Positions 24,234 to 36,714 of a stretch of 64,000 nt of DNA are shown here, one piece after another; the first letter of the stretch is position 1, and every line of letters starts with the position of its first letter. The notes beneath the pieces were generated by a model, which saw only the letters and a program-made list of their open reading frames with translations, was not told where the DNA came from and searched no databases. A program made the translations under genes and the position numbers. The DNA comes from Deinandra increscens subsp. villosa (Eukaryota > Streptophyta > Magnoliopsida > Asterales > Asteraceae), in assembly GCA_039602395.1 (NCBI GenBank), contig JBCNJP010000006.1:64389775-64453774 (forward strand), in the 5' to 3' direction.

Positions 24234-27200
24234 ATGAGTCATGAATGGGTGACAAGCGGGCATCGTGCTTCGACCGAGTATGTCGAGGGGGTAAAGCAAT
24301 TTTTGAACGTTGCTAGAAAAACGTTGAACTCCAGTGGGTTAACATTATGCCCATGTGTTAACTGTCTTAATACTAGGTTACATAATATAGATGCCATTAC
24401 TTGCCACTTAATCAATGTAGGAATTGATAAGTCGTATACGCAATGGGTGTACCACGGTGAGGTTGAGGATGAACACAGCGATGAAGATGTTGGAATGGAT
24501 GATTTTGATAATGACGAATCTGCTGGTGGCGTAAGAGCAGGATTACAAGATGCAATTGGTGATCAATACTTTGATATTGGCCCTACCAATGATCTAACTG
24601 GAAATCAACAGCCTGCTTTTAAAAATAATCGTTTACAGAAGCTGCATGAAGCCTTAGATAGTCCTTTGTATGAGGGATGCAAGGATACTTGTACGTTGAC
24701 CTTTGTTGTGAAGTTGATGAATTTGAAAGTAATGAACAAATGGACTGATAATTCGTTTGAGATGCAATTGAAGTTGTATCGCGAGGTACTTCCCAAGCCA
24801 AATAATTGTCCAGAAAGTTATTACGAAGTGAGAATGCTTCTTTGTGAAGCTGGTTTAGGTTACGAGCTTATTGATGTTTGTCAATATGATTGTGCTATTT
24901 TCTACGGAGATAACAAAGATGCCATAGCATGTCCATTTTGTAAAAGTAGTCGTTATGTGCGTAACAAAATTGCTCACAAGAAGCTGCGATACTTTCCGAT
25001 AACACCTCGTTTGAAGCGCCTATATGCTTCACGACACACAGCTAAAGACATGCGGTGGCATAAAGAAGTACGACGGGATGAGGATGGAGTTTTACGTCAT
25101 CCTGCTGATGGAAGGGCTTGGAAACATTTCGATGATATGTATCCTCAATTTGCAAATGATTCGAGGAGTGTACGATTGGGGCTGGCTTCAGATGGATTTA
25201 ACCCATTTAGCAATATGTCAACATCATATAGTATGTGGCCAGTCATTTTGATGCCTTATAACATGCCACCTTGGTGTACACTGCATAAGAGCAATTTTCT
25301 CTTAAGTTTATTGATTCCTGGTCCAAAGTCTCCAGGTAGGGACTTTGATGTGTTTCTAAGGCCCCTTGTAGATGAACTTACAGTTCTATGGTGTGACGGG
25401 GTTGAAGCATATGATGAATATTCTAAATCAAATTTCAGGCTGCATGCCGCAGTAATATGGACGATCAGTGACTTCCCCGCTTATGCTTACCTATCAGGAT
25501 GGAGCACTATGGGCAAATTGGCATGTCCAGTATGCTTGGAGGACACCCGTTCTGAGCGTATTCGTGGTAAGCAGTCCTATTCAGGACACCGGTGTTTCTT
25601 AAGCACAACACACAGGTGGAGAAAGAGTTTAGAGTTTGACGGAAAGCAAGAGAAAAGGGATGAACCTCGTCACTTTACAGGTAACGATATATTACAGCAA
25701 CTGGAGAATGTTCCTACAATGATTCCTGGGAAAGCACCTAGTAATGAGAGTTTGAAGCGTAAAAGAGGAATTGATGAATATAACTGGTAAAAAAAAAGTA
25801 TATTGTTTGAACTTCCGTACTGGGCTGAATTATTGCTCCGTCATAATCTTGATGTAATGCATATAGAAAAAAATGTATGTGATAATATAGTAGGTACTTT
25901 GTTAAATGATCCTGTGAAATCAAAGGATACTATAAAAGCACGTTTAGACTTGCAGGATCTTAACATTCGCAAAGATCAATGGCTGAAAGAGAGGAATGGA
26001 AAATTTGAGAAACCTCATGCTAATTCCACACTCTCTAAAGATGAATGTGAGAAGTTTTGTGAATTCATAAAGTCTGTTCGGCTACCTGATGGTTATGCGT
26101 CCAACATTAGTCGCTGCGTGACGGACCGTAATACACTTGGAGGGATGAAAACGCATGATTGTCATGTATTGCTTCAGAAGATACTACCGACAGCCATTAG
26201 ACCTTTCTTAGACAAGGAAATACGTACAACTTTGATCGAGTTTTGCCAATTCTTTCAAAAAATAAGTTCTAAAACGCTATATGTCAAAGAACTTGAAGAA
26301 ATGAAGACGGGGATTGTAATTATATTGTGCAAACTTGAGAAGATATTTCCTCCAGCATTTTTTAAGATCATGGTTCACTTGTGTGTACATTTACCAGAGG
26401 AGGCATTGTTAGGCGGGCCGGTCAGTCAGAGATGGATGTTCGGGGTTGAACGCCGGATGGGAACATATAAGGGATATGTTCGTAACTTTGCACGTCCCGA
26501 AGGCTCTATTTCTGAAGCATATGTTGTTGATGAAGCTGTCACATTTTTATCTCGTTATCTAGATGACATTGAAACAAGATTTACTCGTCCAGAACGCAAC
26601 TGGGATGTACCGACCACTAAACACGATATGGAGCTATTCAACAACAAAATTCGTACATTGGGTGCTTCAAAATTCGGACAGCTAGGTAACGATGTTGATG
26701 CGGTGCAATGGTATATCATTAATAATTGCGGAGATGATCTTGATTATTTCTTAAAGTAAGTTGACTGTACTAACATATACCGTTTATATTCTTTTAAGTA
26801 GTTAATTTCAAAATTATCAACTATATATCTTATATTTCATTTAGGGAGCACAAAGACGCTATAAAATCAAGAGGTGTAGCAGATGAAGATATACTATACA
26901 CAAGCGTGAATTTCCTTCTTGGTTCAAGAAAAAGGTAAAAAGAAAAACTCTTTACTGTAATTAGTAATTGATTTTAAGCACACAACTAATCTTTGGTATT
27001 TATAGATGTCTTTGCTTAGAGTCAACAGGGATCATCGAGCAACAGATGATTTGTACGCATTGTCACAGTTTCCCGATGATCGTTATAGTAGTTGGCAAAG
27101 TTGCGTTGTACATGGTGTTAGATTTCGTTGCAAAGTGCGTGATGACAAGTTCACTACACAATGTAGTGGAGTTTGTGCAGGGGAATATGATGATGAAACA

Positions 27201-27812
27201 AGGATTTATTATGGTGTGTTACTCGAAGTTATGGAGTTGGATTTCATACTCGGCAGAAAGGTATTCATGTTTCGTTGCAAGTGGTAGAATACAGATCCAA
27301 AGGGGAAAAAAATGGTGGTTGATCACAAATTGACATCAATTGACATTACATCTAAGTGGTTTGTAGATGAACCATTTATCTTCGCTACTCAAGCTCAACA
27401 AGTTTTTTATCTGAAAGATATGGCACGTGGGAAAAATTGGATGGTGGTACAGAAAGTAAACCATCGCAACGTTTATGATATACTTGAGCACGATGAAGAC
27501 CAAGTATCGTCGAGTACTGATGTATTTCAAGAAGAGGAATCAAGTGAGTTGCCACCTTTTGAACCAACCGAAGAATTACCTAACTCATCTTTCATAGTTC
27601 GAAAAGATGTAGAACCTGAAACTGTACCGTATAAGGAAGTTCAAGAACTACGTAATTTGTATTCCCGTGTCGGTGACTTAGAAGATACAACTGATGACTA
27701 TGATGACAGTGGTAGAATTTTTATGAATGACGAATCTACACTTGATTCCGACCCCGATTATGATTCTGATGATCCAGTCCATATTAGTGGTAATGATGAT
27801 GCTCTTGAATGA
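24234..27812 (+). pseudogene. CACTA transposase, TNP2/TNPD-type, with stops
   Basis: This is the large CACTA transposase, which binds the termini and catalyses excision. Exon 1 (24234-26755) carries, in order, the transposase-associated N-terminal domain (about residues 1-75, with CPCVNC), a zinc-ribbon-like CPFCKSSRYV, the Transposase_21 core (SMWPVILMPYNMPPW, HNLDVMHIEKNV) and the DUF4218-like region (GPVSQRWMFGVERRMG). Exon 2 (26845-26934) encodes HKREFPSWFKKK but is out of frame with its own start, so it contains a frameshift. Exon 3 (27006-27812) carries the DUF4216-like domain and an acidic tail. Two in-frame nonsense codons interrupt it: TAA at 25788-25790 inside the conserved NW-KKSILFELPYW stretch, and TAG at 27285-27287 where a Tyr is expected. 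Otherwise well preserved, so decay is recent. Confidence 0.9.
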
Positions 27813-28180
27813 TTTTCACGACAGGCTGAGGTGTGGGCGAGGAGACAACAATTTATTATTTTTATTTTTTGTTATGTAACTGTACTACACGTGATATGTC
27901 ATTTGATGGTTTGCGATGAGTAGCGATTTGGTCTTGGTTTCAAGTTTCGTTGATCGTATTTATCATGCATGTTTGCTATATATTGAAATATATATATATA
28001 ATTCGTAAGAGTTAGAAATAGATTAGACTTCTTATACAATTTTATTGCGAGATCAATTTAAAGTAAATTAAGACTTCTAATCAATAATACTTAGTTAAAG
28101 TAATAAACATATTTAAATAATAAGACAAATTACCATAGAAAGCATTAACCACAAGATCATATTAATTAGTATTAATTACA
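27813..28180. other. TNP2-type gene 3' flank
   Basis: AT-rich sequence with no gene. It leads into the duplicated block B. Confidence 0.6.
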
Positions 28181-28870
28181 AAAAATGCCTAGATACCACT
28201 AGGACTTTACAACCACCAAAAGTTAAAAGTTTTGAAACTATCAACAACGACCAAAAACCATCAAACCTCCTTCACAAAACCACCAACAACAGCAGGCCGG
28301 GAACATCAACTAAGAAAACATCACAGATAAGTGATGTTCCAGCGCCTGTGATTCTTGCTCCACAGCCTCCAGTTTGTGCTCCATCTCCACCACCTCCTTG
28401 GCAAACTTCGCAAAATCATATCATATGCAAAACAGAGTATGCAACAGAGTAAAGGAACATCGCAAACTTCCCATTGGGGTTAGGGTTTTCGTAAAATCGC
28501 ATCTTGTGCTAAGAATAGTACACTACAGATCAAAGAAACAGAGTAAACAGACCCAATGGGGTTAGGGTTTTCGCAAAACAGAGTAAAAAGATATGACGAT
28601 CTAACAATGTTAGATATGACGATCTAACAAGTTTCATGTTATTAAATGAATCATGTCTAGTGTTACCGTAGAATCGTCGTATATGGAAAACGATCGAACA
28701 TAAAACGAAGAAAATTTTCAACGAAACAAGAAACTGACCTTAATTTGCTTGAAGACGGTGAATTTGGAAGATGAAGAAGCGGAGTGATAGGAGTAGGGTG
28801 AAAGAAGTGAATATGGTCTTTAAATATAATCAGTTTACCCAAACAATTTTAATTTAAAATATCTAAACAA
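28150..28870 (-). repeat. Duplicated block B (paralogous to 9000-9880 plus 21482-21560)
   Basis: Matches to block A are AAAATGCCTAGATA...CTAGGACTT, GGCC(C/G)GGAACATCA, GTTCCAGCGCC, ACAGACCCA(T/A)TGGGGTTAGGGTTT, CCGTAGAATC...TATGTGGAA-like and the terminal GTTTACCCA stretch. Both blocks have the same orientation, so this is an internal duplication of a gene plus promoter within the CACTA element. Confidence 0.75.
28310..28418 (-). pseudogene. Small coiled-coil-like gene, copy B remnant
   Basis: KFAKEVVEMEHKLEAV...ALEHHLSVMFS ends at a stop at 28310-28312 and parallels the C-terminus of copy A (KEVFEMEQKLATAE...ALEQYLQVKFT). The N-terminal half of copy A is not found upstream, so copy B is truncated by deletion. 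Confidence 0.5.
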
Positions 28871-29040
28871 AGGGTTACGATTACTTTTTTAAAATATCTT
28901 AAAATAACTTACCTAAAGTGTATAAAATGTTATTAAAATATATACATGTATATTAATATATAAATTTATTTTATAAAAAAAACATATAAAAATTCCAAAA
29001 AGAATAATCGCGATTAATCCCTTGACTAAAGTTCAAAGTT

Positions 29041-30760
29041 TCATATGTCACTCCAGCGCCGCTTGATGGGGTTTCCTTGGAATCATGACTATAACGGCTT
29101 ATCGGGGTCCACCAACACCAAAGTGGTCGGTCATGACCCGATTCTCAATTTTTCAATTTGGAAGATCATATTACATGTTAGTAAGTGGTAATGCAAAGTT
29201 TCATGCCACTCCAATATATGCCCGCTTGATGGGGTTTCCTTGGAAACATGACTATAAGGGCTTATCGGGGTCCACCAACACCAAAGTGGTCGGTCATGAC
29301 CCGATCCTCATTTTTTTCAATTTGGAAGATCATATTAAATGTTAGTAAGTGGTAATGCAAAGTTTCATGCCACTCCAATATATGCCCGCTTGATGGGGTT
29401 TCCTTGGAAACATGACTATAAGGGCTTATCGGGGTCCACCAACACCAAAGTGGTCGGTCATGACCCGATCCTCATTTTTTTCAATTTGGAAGATCATATT
29501 AAATGTTAGTAAGTGGTAATGCAAAGTTTCATGCCACTCCAATATATGCCCGCTTGATGGGGTTTCCTTGGAAACATGACTATAAGGGCTTATCGGGGTC
29601 CACCAACACCAAAGTGGTCGGTCATGACCCGATCCTCATTTTTTTCAATTTGGAAGATCATATTAAATGTTAGTAAGTGGTAATGCAAAGTTTCATGCCA
29701 CTCCAATATATGCCCGCTTGATGGGGTTTCCTTGGAATCATGACTATAACGGCTTATCGGGGTCCACCAACACCAAAGTGGTCGGTCATGACCCGATCCT
29801 CATTTTTTTCAATTTGGAAGATCATATTACATGTTAGTAAGTGGTAATGCAAAGTTTCATACCACTCCAATGCCCGCTTGATGGGGTTTCCTTGGAATCA
29901 TGACTCCAATGACTTATCGGGGTCCACCAACACCAAAGTGGTCGGCCATGACCCGATCCTCAATTTTTTCAATTTGGATGATCGTATTACATGATAATAA
30001 GAGAAAATGCAAAGTCATATCACTTCAATGCCGCTATGCATGGGGTTTCCTAAATAGGAGGCGCCGACCTTATAACATTCCACCAACACCAAAGTGGTCG
30101 GTCATGACCCGATCCTCAAATTTTCAATTTGGATGATCATATAACATGTTAATGAGAGATAATTAATGCAAAGTTTCTTGTCACTCCAATGCCGCCTGAT
30201 GTGGAATTTCCTTGGAATCATGACTCCAACGGCTTATCGGCCAGGGTCCCACCAACACCAAAGTGGACGTCGGTCGATCATGACCCGATCCTCAATTTTT
30301 CAATTTGGAATATCATATTACATGTTAATAAGAGGTATAATGCAAAGTTTCATGTCACTCCAATGCCCGCTTGATGGGGTTTCCTTGGAATCATGACTAT
30401 ATATAACGTACGGCTTATCGGGGTCCACCAACACCAAATTAAGCGGGATCGGTCGTCATGAACCCGATCATCAATTTTTTATTTTGGATGATCATATTAC
30501 ACGGTAATAAGAGGTAATGCAAAGTTTCATGTCACTCCAATGCCGCTTGATGGGGCTTCCTAGGAAACATGACTCCAACGGCTTATCGGGACGCCCAATT
30601 AAAACAGGGTCATGAACGGCCGACACCCAATTTTTCAATTTGGATGATTGTATTACATGTTAATCAGGGATAATTAAAGTTCATTGTCACTCCAACGCCT
30701 TATCGAGTCCACCAACACCATCAAAGTGCTCGGTCACGACCTTGACCGAACGGTACTAAT
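29041..30760. repeat. Tandem array, ~164-bp unit, about ten copies
   Basis: Each unit contains CGCTTGATGGGGTTTCCTTGG, a CCACCAACACCAAAGTGG block, GGTCATGACCCGATCCTCA and TTTCAATTTGGA. The GATGGGG landmark lies at 29228, 29392, 29556 and 29720 (exact 164-bp spacing), then 29880 and onward with 150-180-bp spacing. The five left units are almost identical, while units to the right have indels and substitutions and fade out near 30760. Short open frames within it are by-products. It lies between the two CACTA transposase genes. Confidence 0.9.
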
Positions 30761-31607
30761 TAATTATCATGCATATATGGTCGTATCTCATTCATAACCG
30801 CCTCCTAACTTTTCTAAAAAAAATTAAACCTCCCCCCCATTTCCAATTCAGTGCGATATAGTGGTTTCGACAACTCCGCTTTCTGTTGAATCCAAATCCC
30901 CTTTTTCATTCTCCATATACGGATACAATAGTCGGTTCTAGGGCAAATCAACTGTTTCTAGTTCATCGGCTTGCATCTGCATCAACTTCAAACCGGTAGC
31001 GTCAATCATTTTTCATACTCTTCAATCCTCAAGAATTGTTTTGTTTCATGATGTTGTCACTACTTATTTTGTTGTTGTTTTTTCTTTGCATTATGCTTTC
31101 ACTAGTTAATTTGTAGGTTTTGGCTAATGAGTTTAGGATCATGTACGACGTGGATTTGGGTGGTTTGCAAGTTTGTTTTTTAATAGGTTATAGATGAATC
31201 TTTAGTTCGTTCATAGGTTGTGTTTAATGTGTTTGATGAAAAGTAGTCTTCAATCATCATGATTTTTTTTATGATGTTGTAACTAGTTAAATTGTTAATA
31301 TATATATTTTATTTGGATTATGCTGACTAGTTAATTTGTAGGTGTTGGTTTTGGTTAATGAATTGAGGATGATCGGGGGCGTGTGGAGATAATTGGTTTG
31401 ATTCAAAAATGGTTTGTGTTTTAAGAGGTTATAGATGAATCTTTAGTTCGTTCATAGTTTGTGTTTAAGGTGTTTGATAAAACTATACACATTCAATTTA
31501 TATCAGTTTCTTATTGTAATACAACATTGTTGATTATTGGATATAATTAAGTTAACTGTTATGAAAACCAGTACGCATCTTATTATTCATCGTTGAACAG
31601 GTATACA
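30761..31607 (+). promoter_or_regulatory. 5' region of the Transposase_24-type gene
   Basis: Probable promoter and leader. A duplicated segment containing TAGATGAATCTTTAGTTCGTTCATAG occurs at about 31192-31217 and 31432-31457. The leader probably contains an intron, since TTGAACAG at 31593-31600 is a good acceptor just before the ATG at 31608. Confidence 0.5.
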
Positions 31608-32457
31608 ATGAAGCTAAAAAGCGGTAAGCAAGTTGAAGGTGTAAAAAAACCCACTGATTACGAGAAAATGAGAGAACTGAGGAGTCAAGAAATTAAAGAA
31701 AAACAAATAGCACTAGGAATTAATAACATTTTAACATCTGTAACAAGTTTAGTAGATAGTCAAGGAAAGATGAAAAAAAGATTATCATCAACCGACAGCA
31801 ATGATGGAGATCCTGACTTTACTGCTGATCTGGGCGTGGAAGTATCCAAAAAGGTAATTGGTTACCAACTTTTTTATTAACTTGTATTAATACAACCATT
31901 CTCTAATGATTATAAGTTTGTTGTAGAAACATCTAAAACAATTCGTTGCACCACTGTCATTGAGACGACGAAATTTAAATACCACCAGGGAATTATGCTC
32001 GCAAGGGTTAAGTGAGACGACGAAACAAAATATGAACAACCGGCGGTTTGGTCTTGTTGATGAGAATGAGGAGGATATAGATGACCATGAAGAAACAGAT
32101 GAAGATACTGCTGAGGATGATGATATGTTTGAAGGTATTACCTTATGGATGTTATTATTTGGTGTATTTACTAATAATAACAAAGACACTAATATAACTA
32201 TATTTCATATGCTTGTAGTAGTTTACAGAGGAGACCGAGTATCCCAAACTGTGAATGATGCTGATGAGAATGATGGGGATGATGGCGATGGTGATTTTCA
32301 AAACGAGGATGATGCGTTATGTCTAGATGATGTTGGTCAACCTGATAAGTATGGAGAAAATGGCGCTGATGAATTTGAAAACGAGGATGGTACAGTTTTT
32401 TATTTAAGTCTAATGTTCTTTAACTAGCACAATTATCATATATTTATATATAACATA

Positions 32458-32459
<2 letters not shown>

Positions 32460-32500
<41 letters not shown>
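32460..32500. repeat. (AT)n microsatellite
   Basis: About 40 bp of alternating AT inside intron 3 of the Transposase_24-type gene. Confidence 0.9.
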
Positions 32501-32503
<3 letters not shown>

Positions 32504-32866
32504 TTATTTATTTTTATAGTTTACTGATTTTATTACTATATATATCCTAATTACAACAACTATGTTATATTGGGCTGCTAAATCCTCAGGACCCATAAAC
32601 TATTTAATTACAGTTTTACTTAGTTCAAATATGTACTTGTTTTGTAAATTATTTTTTTTATACAGCTAATAATATGGTGGTATATTATTTTTGGAAACAA
32701 AAATAATATACGGTTTTCTCCTAAAAATTAGCTCCAATCACGCTAATTGGTTTCCATCTAAAATTTATCTACAAAATAGAAAGTTTAGGCGCTAAAACCC
32801 ATGCTTCCTCCCGCTATTTTTTATCCCTCTCCCCCCATGATCTTGTTTGTTTAATATAAGTTTTAT

Positions 32867-32871
32867 TCAAT
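32867..32871. repeat. Athila-like element TSD, left (TCAAT)
   Basis: TCAAT is repeated at 39916-39920, directly after the 3' LTR. Confidence 0.9.
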
Positions 32872-34757
32872 TGATGTGTTGCAAACACATCCGGTTTTCC
32901 CTTGTATTTTGTATAGTATTTGAGTCGGTTTTGCGTCATTTAATTTGGTTTTATATAACTTTTATAGTATTTGTGTCTTAATGTGGTGTTGAGTCATTTT
33001 TATATATTTTGGTGTGAGTTTGAGTCATTTATTTCTAAGTGTGTTTATTAGGATAAATGTGATTTACTTGTGTTTAAAATGGTTCATTTAAATTTGATTG
33101 TAGGTTGACATAAGAGTTCAGGGGATGGTATGACATTTCATAAAAGCTTAAGGGTGAAAGAAGTAATTAATTAAGTTCAGGGACCGGCTTTGCATTAACG
33201 GAAGTTTAGAGGGGCTCAATTGGAAAATGTGGTAAAACTCAATAGAATTAAGTCGGTTTATTTGGAGTTCTAAAATCTCACGTAAGAATCAGAAGAGGAA
33301 AAATGGCGTGGACTTGAGATGGGCTGCAAATTCGACAGGTTGGTCCAGCAAAGCATAAATCCAAATTGAATACAAGTGGGCTCATGTGCTTGGGAGTAAT
33401 CGGAGGTCAACAACAAGAATAAAAATAAGCAGACTATGTAATGGGAAGATACGCAAAGAAAAAAGAGGGTGAGACGGCAGAGTGGCAGAACCATTCGCGG
33501 AAGCAAGGAGCAATCGTTCGAACTAGAGAAAAAGAATCGAGAAATAAAAGCAAGCAGGCTAGCAGGTACATACGTCAAAAAGTCAAGTTAATTATTTAGC
33601 AAGCTAGCAAGCAGGCTGGTAGCTGGACTATTTTCTTTTCTTTTACGATGAACGGTAACTTTGGTTTTGGTTGTTTTCTACTTAGCATTATGAACTAAAC
33701 TTGCTTGTGCCACCTAGACCGTTATGATGACTTTTTAGTGTTAATTGTTTTATTCGGTTTTATGATAATTTTCTTGATGGATTGATAACTCTTTAAACCC
33801 CTCTAATTTTCTGCCATTGATGTATGTGTGTGCTTGAATTAGGTTTAGAATTATCAATTAATCCTTGCTTTGCTTGCGGATGTCTTCCGGTTTGGGTGAA
33901 GTAGTTAAATTGTGTGACTGTGTGTTTGCAATTTGATGTGGTTTACTATATAGTGATCATAGGATTAGTTGATAGTTATTTATTTAATTCTTGTGTGCTG
34001 CTTATCTAGAGACTCAAAAGGTAATGGATTGTCGGGTAATCGGGTTAGCTAATAGGTCTTAGGAATAATTGTCCCAAAAGGAAATTGCCTATGTTTTATG
34101 GTTAGCTTGTTATTCCGTGTCAATTGTAGGAATTAGAGGTAGCTCCGGCTATTTTAAGGTGCCTTAGATTGTTTCGAGGGTGTTCTTAGGTAGTTGAAGT
34201 GGGAAGGACTTAAAAGGTGAACCACTTGTCCGAGCGTTAGAGTAATCAATTAGGAAGAACTCAAAAGGTGAACTAATCAAACCGGTAAGCGTATTCCAAT
34301 CTTCAGGTATTCTATCAGTAACATCCGGAGAGTGATTCGGGGGCTCGTAGAGTTTCTCTAGAGGTTGTATCTTAAGATCCCGGTTCCATCAGGACTGTCA
34401 TAGCCGAGTGAGGTCATTAATATTAATTAGGATTCTAGGTCTAGGTGGTAAATTTCTCATCTCTGATTTCGTCTTAAGGCTTTCTCGTGTCGGTTGTTAG
34501 TTAGTTAGTTAAGTTAGTTATTTAAATTCTGTATTCACATTAAAATCAAATCACTCAAATTTTCCATTCATAGAGTCCTAGGTTAGAGTCTTGTTTATAG
34601 TGTCCTTAGGGTTCGATATCCGGTCTTCTGTAGCTATACTGCCACCGATAGGTACACTTGCCTTTAGGTTCGGTTTAGTTTTAGGAGTTTCGGTAAAATT
34701 AGGTGTTCTAGGTCTAGGTTTAATTAGTTATTTTTAGGTATAGTTCCGAACACATCA
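32872..34757 (+). repeat. Athila-like 5' LTR
   Basis: 1886 bp. It differs from the 3' LTR by roughly ten substitutions seen by eye and by 112 bp that the 3' LTR lacks (after CTATCAG). Confidence 0.9.
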
Positions 34758-34954
34758 AGTTTTTGGCGCCGTTGCCGGGGACACTTGGCAATAGCAAGAT
34801 TAACTTAGGTCGTTGCTAGGAAATTTTGAGTCTTTTAGGTTTTTTTCGTGTCTAGAGTCTTAGGATTTTTGTCTTAGTGTCTTTTGGTTAGTTGTATAGT
34901 TTTAGTTTTTCTTTTGTACATATTTCCTTTTAGTTTGTTCCGGTCAAAATCGCC

Positions 34955-36481
34955 ATGTCTGTTGTTAAGAAAACAGTCGCTGAGCTATCGAGACCCTCCA
35001 CATATCCTAGATCGCCCATCATTCCACCACCAATCAATGTCTCATTCACTATACCACCTATGATCCTTCCATATATCATGACCTCTGTTCAGTTTCATGG
35101 GAGGCAGGACGAGAACTCGTACGCTCACCTGAATCGGTTTCGACGAATATGCAGTACATTCAAGCTAAACGGAGTTTCTGATGATGCAATTTATTTGCGT
35201 CTATTTCCTTTTTCCCTGTGTGACAATGCTGAGAGATGGTTGGATTGTCTGCCCGTAGGATCCATTACCACCTGGGATGACTTAGTCAAGAAATTCTTGA
35301 ATATATTTTTTCCGCTATCAAAGATTGCCTATCTGAGAAAGAAAATCTATTCATTTTTCCAGGAAGATGGGGAGACATTCCATGAGATGTGGGACAGGTT
35401 TAATGAGTTGTTAGCTGAGTGTCCTCCTCATGGATTCGATCTAATGACACAAGTTGAGATATTTTACGAAGGACTGACGTTCGAGACAAAACGATTGGTC
35501 AACCTTACAGCAGGAGGATATATGTACAAAAATAAAACTGCAGAGGAGTGCATGGAGATGTTTGAGCGTCTGGCGTTGAGCAGTTCTGAGTGCCTTGCTT
35601 CGAGAGATTATGTACATCCTTATACGAGAATGTCATCTGGAGCTATGATCGCGGAAACCCTACAACAGGAGACGATAACGGACGTTGTAGTCCCACCTCC
35701 TGTCACACAGAGTTATTTTTATGATGGTTTGCCTGAAACAACACCTTATTACAAGCCATTCGTATGGAAACAGTGGGACGATGATGACGTTTATGACTTG
35801 AATCGATGCATGAATGAGGATATGGTAGACGCCACTAAGCCTGTTGTTGCTGACGCGGAAAATGATGCGAGGGAGATGCGAGTTGATGAGGCGCTACAAG
35901 ACATAAACTCACATGATTTATTTGAAGCGCAAATGTTAAAGTTATTTGGTGAGGAGTGGACGGCGATGTCACCAGTAATGATAGATGAGGATCGGTTTGA
36001 CCCCGAGGGTGATTTGCAGCAGCTAGAAGAGATGTTGTACGGGGAGCCGACCATTGAGGTTGAAAACATCCCGCTCGAGAAAGAAGTATGTGAGGAGAGC
36101 GAGGTTCATACACCAAAGCACGAACCGTACTCAATCTCCATTCGGGACGTGCTAAGGTGTGAGGAACCGATAGTGAAGGAAGGTGATGAGGTTCTAGAAG
36201 ACGTCCCACTTGGTAGGTTAACTAGTGATAAGGATGATCTTGTGTTTAGTCCAAGTGTGGGGACGTTAGAGGACGTAGATTGTAAGAATGACCCGAGATT
36301 GAGCTTTATTGTAGTTATTAAGTTAATTCCGGGTAGGTTTAAACACCGGTGGGTCGACGAGTTTATAGGTATGATTTTAAGAGGAAGGTTAGTTGGGGCC
36401 TTAGAAATTTTAAACGATCTGATGATTAGGGGCATGGTTAGGAAGAACATTAAAGAGAAACCCCCTGATGCAGTTGGTTGA
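34955..36481 (+). CDS. gag: Gag protein of Athila-like element
   Basis: A single uninterrupted frame of 508 residues. Residues about 50-190 match the retrotransposon Gag domain, which forms the virus-like particle (RLFPFSLCDNAERWL, ITTWDDLVKKFLNIFFP, EDGETFHEMWDRFNELLAECP). The rest is acidic and of unknown role. The zinc knuckle is not evident and there is no protease after it. The frame is intact in an element lacking pol, which hints at selection on Gag or recent origin. Confidence 0.9.
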   Translation: MSVVKKTVAELSRPSTYPRSPIIPPPINVSFTIPPMILPYIMTSVQFHGRQDENSYAHLNRFRRICSTFKLNGVSDDAIYLRLFPFSLCDNAERWLDCLPVGSITTWDDLVKKFLNIFFPLSKIAYLRKKIYSFFQEDGETFHEMWDRFNELLAECPPHGFDLMTQVEIFYEGLTFETKRLVNLTAGGYMYKNKTAEECMEMFERLALSSSECLASRDYVHPYTRMSSGAMIAETLQQETITDVVVPPPVTQSYFYDGLPETTPYYKPFVWKQWDDDDVYDLNRCMNEDMVDATKPVVADAENDAREMRVDEALQDINSHDLFEAQMLKLFGEEWTAMSPVMIDEDRFDPEGDLQQLEEMLYGEPTIEVENIPLEKEVCEESEVHTPKHEPYSISIRDVLRCEEPIVKEGDEVLEDVPLGRLTSDKDDLVFSPSVGTLEDVDCKNDPRLSFIVVIKLIPGRFKHRWVDEFIGMILRGRLVGALEILNDLMIRGMVRKNIKEKPPDAVG

Positions 36482-36680
36482 ATACTCGGGAAAGCCCGAG
36501 TTGCAAAATTTGTGTAACTCATTTCTTTATTTTTCTTTGTGTGCTTTTGTTTGGTTTTCGTGTTTTGTGTTTTTTTTTTGGTGTTTGCAGGAAATTCGGA
36601 CGATTCAAGATGATGAAATTGTGTTAGAAGAGTCCAAGTTCCAGGTGAACACGTTTCAACTTACTTTATTTTTATTTTTA

Positions 36681-36714
<34 letters not shown>

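Noticed and set aside
25788..25802. An intron beginning at TGG|TAAAAA to explain the stop in the TNP2-type gene
   Set aside because: The conserved protein continues without a gap directly after the stop codon and no acceptor fits; a nonsense change is simpler.
29085..30396. Short open frames in the 164-bp array
   Set aside because: They recur because the DNA unit repeats and are not maintained in degraded units.
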